DNA of 64,000 nucleotides from CAZSAT01 sp964604675 (GTDB lineage Bacteria > Myxococcota_A > UBA796 > CAJQPC01). Below, piece after piece: positions 48,803 through 57,975 of the stretch. Under the pieces are notes generated by a model that was not told the origin of the DNA, did not search any database, and saw only the letters and a list, made by a program, of their open reading frames with translations. The stretch lies in assembly GCA_964604675.1 (NCBI GenBank), contig CAZSAT010000020.1, forward strand, positions 16,736 to 80,735, given 5' to 3'. The position numbers were made by a program, and so were the translations under genes. The stretch's first letter is position 1, and the number at the start of each line of letters is the position of its first letter.

Positions 48803-51800
48803 ATGGGGATCCTGGCACTGGTCCTGGTGGCGTCGTTCACCGGATGCAAGGACGGCACCGTCGACACGGGCGACACCGGTGGGGTGGTCGATCTCGACGG
48901 CGACGGCTTCCCCGAGGGCCTCGACTGCGACGACGGCGACGCCGCGGTGAACCCCGACGCGGTGGAGCTCTGCAACGACCTCGACGACAACTGCAACGAC
49001 GAGGTGGACGAAGGCGCGCTCTCGACCTTCTACGCAGACCTCGACGAGGACGGCTACGGCGACGACGACAAGCAGCTCGAGGCCTGCTCCGCGCCCTCCG
49101 GCTACGTGATCGACGGCGGCGACTGCAACGACGCTCGCGACGACGTGAACCCCGGCCAGGTGGAGCTCTGCAACGAGCTCGACGACGACTGCAACGGGGA
49201 GGTCGACGAGGGGCTCGACGGCGCGTGGTTCGCCGACGCCGACGGCGATGGCTTCGGCGACTCGCGGATCGAGACCTCCAGCTGCCTTGCCGCCAAGGGC
49301 TATGTGGCCGACGCGTCGGACTGCGACGACGCCGACGCCGCGGTGAACCCGGACGCCGAGGAGCTCTGCGACGGCCTCGACAACGACTGCGACGAGCTCG
49401 TGGACGACGACGACGACGACGTGGCCGACCCCGAGACCTTCTACACCGACGCCGACGCCGACAGCTACGGGGACAGTGCCGCCCCGTTCGAGGCCTGCGA
49501 GGAGCCCGCCAGCGCGTCGACGCGCGGCGGGGACTGTGACGACGCCGACCCGGCCGTGAGCCCCGCGGCCACGGAGGTCTGCAACGACGTCGACGACGAC
49601 TGCGACGGCCTGGTCGACGACGACGACAGCGCGCTCGACACGAGCACCGCCAGCGAGACCTACGCCGATCGGGACGGCGACGGCTTCGGGGACGCCGGCA
49701 CGAGCGAGCTGAGCTGCGACGCGCCCTCGGGGTACGTCGAAGACGGCACGGACTGCGACGACGACGACGCGGCGGTGAACCCGGACGCGCCCGAGGTCTG
49801 CAACGCCCTCGACGACGACTGCGACGGCCTGGTGGACGACGACGACCCCACGGTCGACACCTCCACCGGGAGCACCTGGTATGCCGACGCCGACGGGGAC
49901 GGCTACGGCGACGCCGACAGCGGCCTCGACGCCTGCGAGCTCCTGAGCGGCTACGCCGACAACGCCGACGACTGCGACGACTCGGACGAGGAGACCTACC
50001 TCGACGCGGTGGAGCTCTGCGACGACGCGCTCGGCGGCACCACGGGCGACGGCCTGGACCAGGACTGCGACGGCACCGCGGACGACGGGTGCAACAGCGC
50101 CCCCTCGCTCACGTCGGTCGTGCTGGCCCCGGACCCGGCCTACGAGACATCGACCCTCACCTGCACACCCACCGGCAGCGACCCCGACGGCGAGTCCTTG
50201 AGCTATGTCTACGCCTGGGACGTGTCCGGCAGCGACCCCGGAACCACCGGCAGCAGCCTCACGGGCGACGCCTTCGACAAGGGCGACGACGTCACGTGCA
50301 CCGTCACCCCGAGCGACGGCACGAACACCGGCGCTTCGCTCGCCAGCAACACGGTCACGGTGGAGAACTCCGTGCCGGTGGCCAGCGGCGTGGCGATCAG
50401 CCCGACCTCGCCGACCGCGGGCGACACCCTGACCTGCAGCTACACCTTCACCGACGCGGACGACGACGCGGACGGGTCGTCCCTGGCGTGGACCCTGAAC
50501 GGCGTCGTGGTCGGCAGCACCGCCACCTACAGCGGCAGCTTCACGAACGGCGACGTGATCGCCTGCGCGGTCACCCCGAGCGACGGCACCGACACCGGCA
50601 GCGTCGTCACCGACAGCCTGACCGTCGGAAACTCTCGGCCCGAGGTGGCCGACGCCACGCTCACCCCCGATCCGGCCTACGAGGGCGACACCTTCACCTG
50701 CACCGCTGGCAGCACGAGCGACGCGGACGGCGACAGCGTCAGCCTGGACTACGCCTGGAGCATCGACGGCGTCGACAACGGGGAGACCGGCAGCACCCTG
50801 TCGAGCGACCACTTCGACAAGGGCGACGACGTGGCCTGCACGGTCACGCCGAACGACGGCATCGACGACGGGCTCGTCGTGACCTCCAACAGCGTCGAGG
50901 TGCTCAACACGGCGCCTGTTCTGGCCGGCGCCAGCCTGAGCCCGGACCCGGCCTACGAGGCCGACACCGTGGTGTGCGCCCCGGGCAGCGTGTCGGACGC
51001 CGACGGCGACACGGTGAGCTACAGCTACGCCTGGACGATCGACGGCGTGGCGAGCAGCGTCACGAGCTCCAGCATCAGCGGGAGCCAGTTCGACAAGGGC
51101 GACGAGCTGGTGTGCAGCGTCACCCCCGACGACGGGGACGAGGACGGCGCCGCCGTCTCCACCGACCCCCTGACGATCGACAACACGCCGCCCTCCATCC
51201 GCGTGGTGACCGTGAGCCCCTCGGCGGCCGGGGTGGGCGACACGCTGAGCTGCACCTACAGCGGCTACGACGACGACGATGGCGACGCCGACGCCAGCAC
51301 GACCAGCTGGACGATCGATGGCGTGGAGGTGGGCACCGGCAGCACGCTCGCGTCGGGCTTCGCCTCGGGCGACGAGGTGGTGTGCACGGTCACCCCCTTC
51401 GACGGCACCGACAGCGGCACCGCGCTCTCCGACAGCGTCACCGTGGACAACACCGCCCCCGAGCTGGCCGACGCCACGCTGACGCCCGAGTTCGCCTACG
51501 AGTCGAGCGAGCTCACCTGCACCCCCGGCACGGCCACCGATGCCGACGGCGACACCGTGACGTACAGCTACGCCTGGACGGTGGACGGAGCGGAGGTCGG
51601 CACCACCGACAGCACCCTCGACGGCGCAGACTTCGATCGGGGCGAGCAGGTCTTCTGCACCGTCACCCCGAGCGACGGCACGGCCAGCGGTGACGCGGTG
51701 GACTCGAACAGCGTCACCATCCAGAACACCGCCCCCGTGCTCGCGAGCGTCGACCTCTCCCCCACCGCGCCCGTCGAGGGGGACACCCTCACCTGCACCC

Positions 51801-54800
51801 CGGGCACCGTCACCGACGACGACGGCGACACGGTGACCTACAGCTACGCCTGGACCGTGGACGGCAGCACCGTGGCGGCGAGCGGCAGCACGCTGGGTGA
51901 CACCTTCTGGGACCGCGGCGAGGCGGTGATCTGCACGGTCACCCCCGACGACGGCACCGACAGCGGCGACGCGGTCGCCTCCTCGAGCGTCACGGTGCAG
52001 AACACGGCGCCCAGCATCACGAGCGTGAGCGTCAGCCCCTCGTCCCCGACGGTCGACGACACCCTCACCTGCACCTACACCGGCTTCTCCGACGCCGATG
52101 GCGACAGCGACGCCAGCACCTACAGCTGGACCCTCTCCGGCACCGAGGTGGGCACCACGAGCACTCTGTCCGGCGTGTTCGCCAGCGGCGACACCCTCAC
52201 GTGCACCGTGACGCCAGACGACGGCACCGACGCGGGCAGCACCGTGTCCGACAGCGTGTCCGTGACCAACACCGCCCCGGTGCTCTCCGACGCCACGCTC
52301 ACGCCGGATCCGGCCACCGAGTCCGACACGCTCACCTGCACCGCCGGCTCCGTCAGCGACGCCGACGGCGACGCCGTGACCTACACCTACGCGTGGTCCG
52401 TGGACGGAGCCGACCCCGGCGTCACCGCCGACACCCTGTCCGGCGACGACTTCGACAAGGACCAGGCCGTGAGCTGCACGGTCACCCCGACCGACGGCAC
52501 CGACGACGGCACCGCGGTGACCTCGAACGTGGTCACCATCGACAACACGCCTCCGGTGCTCGACAGCGTCACGCTCGGCCCGAGCGACCCGACGGAGGGC
52601 GACACCCTGACGTGCACGCCGGGAACCTCCACGGACACCGACGGTGACACCGTCACCTTCAGCTACAGCTGGACGGTCGACGGGACCACCGTCGCCGCCA
52701 GCGGCGCCACCCTCGCCGACAGCTCCTGGGACCGCGGGGAGGACGTGGTGTGCACGGTCACGCCCGACGACGGGGACGACGCCGGCGATGCGGTCGACAG
52801 CAACAGCGTCACCATCGCCAACTCGGCGCCGAGCGTCGATGCCGTGAGCGTCAGCCCGTCCTCGCCAGCGGTCGACGACACGCTCACGTGCTCCTACAGC
52901 GGCTTCTCCGACGCCGATGGCGACGGCGACGCCAGCACCTACAGCTGGACGATCTCGGGCACCGAGGTGGGCACCTCGAGCACCCTCTCGGGGACCTTCG
53001 CCAGCGGCGACACCATCACCTGCACCGTGACGCCCGACGACGGCACCGACACCGGCACCGCCCTCTCCGACAGCGTGAGCGTGGAGAACACCCCACCCGT
53101 GCTCTCCGACGTGACCCTCACGCCGGAGCCCGCGACGGAGTCCGACACCTTCACCTGCACGCCCGGGACGGCCACGGACGCCGACGGCGACACCGTCACC
53201 TTCAGCTACGCCTGGGCCGTGGACGGCGTGGACCCGGGGGTCTCGACCGACACCCTCACAGGCGACGACTTCGCCAAGGACGATCCGGTCCGCTGCACGG
53301 TCACGCCGAACGATGGCACCGAGGACGGCGCCGCGGTGAGCTCGAGCTTCGTCACCGTGCAGAACAGCCCGCCGGTGCTCGCCGACGTCGCGCTCACGCC
53401 GACCGACGCCGCGGAGGGCGACACCCTCACCTGCACGCCCGGCACGGCGAGCGACGCCGACGGCGAGACCGTCACCTTCAGCTACGCCTGGACGGTGGAA
53501 GGCACGAGCGTGGCGGCCAGCGGCTCCACGTTGAGCGACAGCTTCTGGGACAAGGGCGACGACGTGGTCTGCACCGTCACCCCCGACGACGGTGACGAGG
53601 ACGGCAGCGCGGCCAGCTCCAACACCGTCACCATCCAGAACTCCCCGCCGGTGCTCTCCGACGTCACGCTCACGCCGACCGACCCGGCCGAGGGCGACAC
53701 CCTCACCTGCACGCCCGGGAGCTCGAGCGACGCCGACGGCGACACCATCGCCTACAGCTACGCCTGGACGGTCGACGGGTCGGCGGTCGGCGAGACCTCC
53801 GACACCCTCGACGACAGCTTCTGGGACAAGGGGGAGGACGTCGTCTGCACGGTCACGCCCTTCGACGAAGACGAGGACGGCAGCGCCGTGGCCTCCAACA
53901 GCGTCACGGTGCAGAACGCGCCGCCCGACGTCGACAGCGTGTCGGTCAGCCCCTCGAGCCCGGCCACCGCCGACAGCCTGAGCTGCACCGCGACGGGCTC
54001 CGACGCCGACGGCGACAGCGTGAGCTTCAGCTACAGCTGGACCATCTCGGGCACCGAGGTGGGCACCTCCTCCTCGCTCTCCAGCTCGTCGACCGCCTCC
54101 GGCGACACGGTGACGTGCACGGTCACGCCCAGCGACGGCACCGACGACGGGTCGACGTCCAGCGACAGCGTGACGATCGCGAACACCGCCCCGGTGGTCT
54201 CCTCGGTGAGCATCAGCCCCTCGAGCCCGTCGACCGGTGACACGCTCACGTGCTCGGTCTCCGCCAGCGACGCCGACGACGACACCCTGACCACCACCTA
54301 CAGCTGGACGATCAGCGGCACCGAGGTCGGCACGTCGAGCACCCTCGACGGGAGTGCGACCACCGGCGGCGACAGCGTGTTCTGCAGCGCCACGGTGGAC
54401 GACGGCAACGGGGGCACCGACTCCGGGTCGGGCAGCGTGACCATCGTCAACTCGGCTCCGAGCGTGGGCTCCGTGGCGATCACGCCCAGCAGTCCGGGCA
54501 CGGGCGACGACCTGAGCTGCAGCTTCCTCGCGTCGGACCCCGACGGCGACACGCTGACCTACAGCTACAGCTGGTCCATCGCGAGCTCGGAGGTGGGCAC
54601 CGCGTCCACCCTGAGCTCCAGCGCCACCAGCAAGGGCGCGGCGGTCACCTGCGAGGTCACCGCCGACGACGGAAACGGGGGCACGGCCAGCGACGAAGGC
54701 CAGGTCACCATCCAGAACACGGCCCCCACGGTGTCGAGCGTGACCATCTTCCCGAGCAGCCCCGGCACCAACGACACCCTCACGGTGAGCTACACGACCA

Positions 54801-55744
54801 ACGACGCCGACGGCGACTCGGTGAGCGTGACCTACCAGTGGGACGTCGGCGGTGCGACCGTGTCGACGAGCTCGTCGATCGCGGGAACGCTCTTCGACAA
54901 GGGCGAGAGCGTGAGCGTCGCCCTCACCCCCAGCGACGGCTCCGACAGCGGCTCGGCCGGCAGCGACAGCGTGACCGTGGTGAACACCGCGCCCGACGCG
55001 CCCACGGTCGACCTCTACCCCGATGCCCCGACGAGCAGCGACGAGCTGGTCTGCGACATCACCGCGGACTCGCCCGACGAAGACGGCGACAGCATCACCT
55101 ACACCTTCGCCTGGGAGGCCGACGGGGCCGTCTACCCCGACGACTTCGGCAGCGCGACGGGCCCGGACACCACCGCCCACACCGACGACACGGTCCCCTC
55201 CGCCGACACCAGCCTGGCCACGGACTGGACGTGCACCGCCACGCCGAACGACGGCGAGGCCGACGGCGCGGAGGCGAGCGACACGGTGAGCGTGGTGCCC
55301 ATCGCCTGCAGCGACATCACGTCGCTGACCAGCGGCGGGAGCACCTACCACTTCTGCGCCGAGGCGATGACCGGCTCCGAGGCACTGGCCGTGTGCGAGG
55401 ACGCCGGGCTGCACCTGGCCGATCTCGAGACCTCCACGGAGAACAGCACCGTGGAGGCGACGGCCGACAGCCTCACGGTGGCTGACGCGACCAACGGTGA
55501 GCAGCACTGGTGGTTCGGCATCAACGACCTCGACGTCGAGGGGACGTGGGTCTGGTCGGACGGGTCCACGCCGTCGGCGACGAACTGGGCCGACGGCGCG
55601 CTGGCAGACCTCGCGGGGGACAGCTCCCGGGACTGCGCGGTCATGGTCACCGAGGTGGGCTCGGCGAACTTCCCAGACGGCTCCTGGGTCCCGAAGCACT
55701 GCGATAGCGGCGGCAGCTTCGGCTTCGTCTGTGAAGATCCGTAG
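48803..55744 (+). CDS. Giant surface lipoprotein: six MopE repeats, 19 Ig-like repeats, C-type lectin domain
   Basis: 2313 residues; ATG 48803 is 6 nt after GGAGG. Lipoprotein signal MGILALVLVASFTGC. Residues 30-430: six MopE-type repeats (DCDDGDAAVNPDAVELCNDL and so on). Residues about 431-2165: 19 Ig-like repeats of about 88-92 residues, nearly all beginning NxxP and most carrying one Cys in LTCT and one in CTVTP, presumably a disulfide. Residues about 2168-2313: a C-type-lectin-like domain with HFCAEAM, AVCEDAGLHLADLET, WWFGINDLDVEGTWVWSDG, NWADG, DCAVM and FGFVCE. This looks like a long stalk presenting a sugar- or protein-binding head for adhesion; the ligand is unknown. Apparently monocistronic. 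Confidence 0.9.
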   Translation: MGILALVLVASFTGCKDGTVDTGDTGGVVDLDGDGFPEGLDCDDGDAAVNPDAVELCNDLDDNCNDEVDEGALSTFYADLDEDGYGDDDKQLEACSAPSGYVIDGGDCNDARDDVNPGQVELCNELDDDCNGEVDEGLDGAWFADADGDGFGDSRIETSSCLAAKGYVADASDCDDADAAVNPDAEELCDGLDNDCDELVDDDDDDVADPETFYTDADADSYGDSAAPFEACEEPASASTRGGDCDDADPAVSPAATEVCNDVDDDCDGLVDDDDSALDTSTASETYADRDGDGFGDAGTSELSCDAPSGYVEDGTDCDDDDAAVNPDAPEVCNALDDDCDGLVDDDDPTVDTSTGSTWYADADGDGYGDADSGLDACELLSGYADNADDCDDSDEETYLDAVELCDDALGGTTGDGLDQDCDGTADDGCNSAPSLTSVVLAPDPAYETSTLTCTPTGSDPDGESLSYVYAWDVSGSDPGTTGSSLTGDAFDKGDDVTCTVTPSDGTNTGASLASNTVTVENSVPVASGVAISPTSPTAGDTLTCSYTFTDADDDADGSSLAWTLNGVVVGSTATYSGSFTNGDVIACAVTPSDGTDTGSVVTDSLTVGNSRPEVADATLTPDPAYEGDTFTCTAGSTSDADGDSVSLDYAWSIDGVDNGETGSTLSSDHFDKGDDVACTVTPNDGIDDGLVVTSNSVEVLNTAPVLAGASLSPDPAYEADTVVCAPGSVSDADGDTVSYSYAWTIDGVASSVTSSSISGSQFDKGDELVCSVTPDDGDEDGAAVSTDPLTIDNTPPSIRVVTVSPSAAGVGDTLSCTYSGYDDDDGDADASTTSWTIDGVEVGTGSTLASGFASGDEVVCTVTPFDGTDSGTALSDSVTVDNTAPELADATLTPEFAYESSELTCTPGTATDADGDTVTYSYAWTVDGAEVGTTDSTLDGADFDRGEQVFCTVTPSDGTASGDAVDSNSVTIQNTAPVLASVDLSPTAPVEGDTLTCTPGTVTDDDGDTVTYSYAWTVDGSTVAASGSTLGDTFWDRGEAVICTVTPDDGTDSGDAVASSSVTVQNTAPSITSVSVSPSSPTVDDTLTCTYTGFSDADGDSDASTYSWTLSGTEVGTTSTLSGVFASGDTLTCTVTPDDGTDAGSTVSDSVSVTNTAPVLSDATLTPDPATESDTLTCTAGSVSDADGDAVTYTYAWSVDGADPGVTADTLSGDDFDKDQAVSCTVTPTDGTDDGTAVTSNVVTIDNTPPVLDSVTLGPSDPTEGDTLTCTPGTSTDTDGDTVTFSYSWTVDGTTVAASGATLADSSWDRGEDVVCTVTPDDGDDAGDAVDSNSVTIANSAPSVDAVSVSPSSPAVDDTLTCSYSGFSDADGDGDASTYSWTISGTEVGTSSTLSGTFASGDTITCTVTPDDGTDTGTALSDSVSVENTPPVLSDVTLTPEPATESDTFTCTPGTATDADGDTVTFSYAWAVDGVDPGVSTDTLTGDDFAKDDPVRCTVTPNDGTEDGAAVSSSFVTVQNSPPVLADVALTPTDAAEGDTLTCTPGTASDADGETVTFSYAWTVEGTSVAASGSTLSDSFWDKGDDVVCTVTPDDGDEDGSAASSNTVTIQNSPPVLSDVTLTPTDPAEGDTLTCTPGSSSDADGDTIAYSYAWTVDGSAVGETSDTLDDSFWDKGEDVVCTVTPFDEDEDGSAVASNSVTVQNAPPDVDSVSVSPSSPATADSLSCTATGSDADGDSVSFSYSWTISGTEVGTSSSLSSSSTASGDTVTCTVTPSDGTDDGSTSSDSVTIANTAPVVSSVSISPSSPSTGDTLTCSVSASDADDDTLTTTYSWTISGTEVGTSSTLDGSATTGGDSVFCSATVDDGNGGTDSGSGSVTIVNSAPSVGSVAITPSSPGTGDDLSCSFLASDPDGDTLTYSYSWSIASSEVGTASTLSSSATSKGAAVTCEVTADDGNGGTASDEGQVTIQNTAPTVSSVTIFPSSPGTNDTLTVSYTTNDADGDSVSVTYQWDVGGATVSTSSSIAGTLFDKGESVSVALTPSDGSDSGSAGSDSVTVVNTAPDAPTVDLYPDAPTSSDELVCDITADSPDEDGDSITYTFAWEADGAVYPDDFGSATGPDTTAHTDDTVPSADTSLATDWTCTATPNDGEADGAEASDTVSVVPIACSDITSLTSGGSTYHFCAEAMTGSEALAVCEDAGLHLADLETSTENSTVEATADSLTVADATNGEQHWWFGINDLDVEGTWVWSDGSTPSATNWADGALADLAGDSSRDCAVMVTEVGSANFPDGSWVPKHCDSGGSFGFVCEDP

Positions 55745-55786
55745 CGCCGGCTCGGTCGTTTGCCGCCACTCCGCCTCGGGCTCGGG

Positions 55787-56245
55787 CTACTGAGCCGCCG
55801 CCCGCTTCCAGAGCTGGGCGTCCTTGCCCTCTTCGCCCATCGACAGCATGCCGTCGTCCTGCAGGCTCATCACGAAGACCTTGCCGGCGTTCGGGGCCTC
55901 GAAGCGCCAGCCGGCCTCGTGCGGGCTCAGGGTGCCGTTCAACACGGTCACGTTGCCCTTCACCGAGAAGCTGATGGTGGCCGGGGTGATGTCGACCTCG
56001 CGCTCGGCGAGCTTCGAGAGCATGTCGACCATCATCGCGGCCCGGGCGTCGTCCGGGTTCGCGTCCTGGTGGTCCTTCATCTTCTGCAGGCCGGCGAGGT
56101 TTTCCTCGGAGAGGTGCACGAACCAGTGCCCTTCGACCGGGGCTTCGACGACCGACGCGGCCGGCTCGGCGACCTCGGCAGGTGCAGGTGGGGTGGCTTC
56201 GGGCGCGGTGTCGCCGCTGCAGGCGAGCCACAGGAGCACGATCAC
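55787..56245 (-). CDS. Hypothetical lipoprotein, 152 aa
   Basis: GTG 56245 forms a GTGA overlap with the stop of the lipase-like gene. Lipoprotein signal VIVLLWLAC, Cys9, then an Ala/Pro/Glu spacer. The soluble domain (about 40-150) has HWFVHLSEENLAGLQKMKDH, MVDMLSKLAEREVDITPATI, SFSVKGNVTVLNGTL and VFVMSLQDDGMLSMG. No family recognised. Translational coupling suggests joint expression with the hydrolase. Confidence 0.6.
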   Translation of the reverse strand: MIVLLWLACSGDTAPEATPPAPAEVAEPAASVVEAPVEGHWFVHLSEENLAGLQKMKDHQDANPDDARAAMMVDMLSKLAEREVDITPATISFSVKGNVTVLNGTLSPHEAGWRFEAPNAGKVFVMSLQDDGMLSMGEEGKDAQLWKRAAAQ

Positions 56246-57168
56246 GCGGACTCCCGTGCGTCGGCGGGCACCACCTCGTCGAGCCAGGCGATCAGGTCCC
56301 GGTGGACCTCCCTCCAGTTCAGCTCGTTGAGCATCTCGTGCCGACCCTCCGGGTAGATCCGGTAGCTGACGTTCCGCAGGCCGGCGCCCTGCCAGGCCAC
56401 GAGCAGGCGCTCCACGCCGCGGCCGCCGTCGCTCACGAGGTCGTGGTCGCCGCAGAAGGCGTACAGCGGCAGATCCTTGGGGATCTTCGCGAGGCGCTCG
56501 GGGGTGTGGAGCTCCTGGTAGGCGACCATCATGTCGCGCCAGGTCTGGGTGGTGGCTTCGAAGCCGCACAGCGGGTCGTCGATGTAGGCCTGCTGCGCGT
56601 CCATGTCGCGGCTGAGCCACTCGAACTCGTTCAGGCCGGGCTCGAAGGGCTTGTTGTACTTGGCGAAGGTCATGCGGTGGATGACCCGGCTGTGGCCGCG
56701 GCTGCCCGAGAGGCGGCGCGCGATGCGGGTGACCAGCGGGCCGAGCGCGTCGATGCCCGAGAGGGGTCCGTTGCTGCCCGAGAGCACCGCCGCCTGCAGC
56801 CGGTCGCCGATGGTGCTGATCAGCTCCTGGACGAGGAAGCTGCCCATCGAGTGACCGATGAGCACCACGGGCAGGCCATCGCCTGCGAGCTTGTCGACCA
56901 GCGCCGTCAGGTCGGCCACGACCTCCTGCCAGCCGTCGTGGTCGGCGAGGTGACCGAAGCTGCCTTGCTTCGCGCTCAGGCCGTGGCCGCGGAGGTCGGG
57001 TGCGTGCACCGAGAAGCCCTGCTCCACCAGGTCCGTAGCGAGGCGGGCGTAGCGGGCGCCGTGCTCGGCGATTCCGTGGATGACGAGGCAGCTGGCGCGC
57101 GCGTCGGCCGCGGGCCAGTGATGCACGTGCAGGCTCGCGTCACCGCGGGCGAAGGTGTAGCCGTCCAT
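56242..57168 (-). CDS. Monoacylglycerol lipase / lysophospholipase-like alpha/beta hydrolase
   Basis: 308 residues, no signal peptide. Oxyanion region VIHGIAEHGARY (29-40), APDLRGHGLS (57-66), nucleophile elbow GHSMG with Ser107, acid CGDHD (Asp243 likely) and base GRHE (His277). The RGHGxS and HGxxEHxxRY motifs are those of monoglyceride lipases and PldB-type lysophospholipases. Cytoplasmic lipid turnover is the likely role. TAGCCT 6 nt before the ATG with no Shine-Dalgarno sequence. Coupled to the lipoprotein at 55787. Confidence 0.85.
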   Translation of the reverse strand: MDGYTFARGDASLHVHHWPAADARASCLVIHGIAEHGARYARLATDLVEQGFSVHAPDLRGHGLSAKQGSFGHLADHDGWQEVVADLTALVDKLAGDGLPVVLIGHSMGSFLVQELISTIGDRLQAAVLSGSNGPLSGIDALGPLVTRIARRLSGSRGHSRVIHRMTFAKYNKPFEPGLNEFEWLSRDMDAQQAYIDDPLCGFEATTQTWRDMMVAYQELHTPERLAKIPKDLPLYAFCGDHDLVSDGGRGVERLLVAWQGAGLRNVSYRIYPEGRHEMLNELNWREVHRDLIAWLDEVVPADARESA

Positions 57169-57174
57169 GCTCCG

Positions 57175-57180
57175 AGGCTA
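57175..57180 (-). promoter_or_regulatory. Possible -10 element TAGCCT, 6 nt before ATG 57168
   Basis: The minus strand reads GTTAGCCTCGGAGC then ATG. It overlaps the stop codon region of the upstream gene. Confidence 0.35.
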
Positions 57181-57975
57181 ACGCGTGCGCGACCCTCGGC
57201 CGGAGCTGCTCTCGAGCCGGAGCACCTCGGCGGGGCTGAGCTCCAGCTCGGTGCGCAGGCGCTCGTTGGCCGCGTCGAGGTCGCGCTGCAGCGCACGCGG
57301 GTCGAAGGTGGTCGAGGGGTAGTGCCGGAGCTCGCTCGCCCGCGACGCCGGGATGGAGCCGCCGATGAAGCCCGTGAGCATCGCGCCCACGCCGCCCAGC
57401 GTGGTCAGGCCACCGATCTGCTCGACCTGTGCGGTGGGGGCGAAGGCCTGGGTGAGGATCCCGCCCACGGTGGCCGCCACGCCCACGAAGCCCACGGTGT
57501 TGAAGACCTGCGCCTTGCGATCGAGCCGGGCCAGCTCCCCGTCGAGCGCGTCCTGCTGGCCGTGCTGGCCGATGGCGCCGTACACCTCCGGCGTGGAGAG
57601 CCGGTAGGGCCCCTGGTACACCGCCCAGGTCCGTGTGGTGTAGAGCGGCTGGTGGATGACCGTGGTGGTGTGCATGCCGTAGCGGCGCGGGCCGTAGCCT
57701 CGGTGCACGACCTGCGCGCCGCCCCCGCGCAGCTCGGACTCGCTGCGGATCGAGAGGTAGCCGTTCTGGTAGTCGCGGAGCGCCTGCAGCTTGCCGGCCG
57801 TCACGCCTTCGGTGCCGATCGACGAGCCCTTCGCGGGGCGCTCGGTGGGCGGGACGTTCTCGTCCTTGGCCTTGCGCTCCACCTCGCCAACGGGGATCGC
57901 CAGAGGCGCCTCCTCGACGGCTTCGTCGTCTGCGAAGGCAGGGGCAGCGAACAGCACACAGAGAAGCGGGATCAT
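57178..57975 (-). CDS. Hypothetical exported membrane protein, 265 aa
   Basis: Signal peptide MIPLLCVLFAAPAFA. A charged region is followed by GGGAQVVHRGYGPRRYGMHT and HQPLYTTRTWAVYQGP, then two glycine-rich hydrophobic segments (VFNTVGFVGVAATVGGILT and LTTLGGVGAMLTGFIGGSI) and a helical C-terminus (LQRDLDAANERLRTELELSP) with an Arg-rich end. The double glycine-rich segment resembles the C-terminus of paralog member C at 7801 in style only. No family recognised. ATG 57975 overlaps the stop of the pseudouridine synthase (ATGA). Confidence 0.6.
   Translation of the reverse strand: MIPLLCVLFAAPAFADDEAVEEAPLAIPVGEVERKAKDENVPPTERPAKGSSIGTEGVTAGKLQALRDYQNGYLSIRSESELRGGGAQVVHRGYGPRRYGMHTTTVIHQPLYTTRTWAVYQGPYRLSTPEVYGAIGQHGQQDALDGELARLDRKAQVFNTVGFVGVAATVGGILTQAFAPTAQVEQIGGLTTLGGVGAMLTGFIGGSIPASRASELRHYPSTTFDPRALQRDLDAANERLRTELELSPAEVLRLESSSGRGSRTR

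Noticed and set aside
50089..51693. Long Arg-rich open frames antisense to or out of frame with the Ig-like and MopE repeat genes
   Set aside because: The GAC/GGC-biased repeats lack stops in other frames. The translations are low-complexity Arg/His/Gly or Val/Ala strings without start signals, and the true frames have signal peptides and domains.
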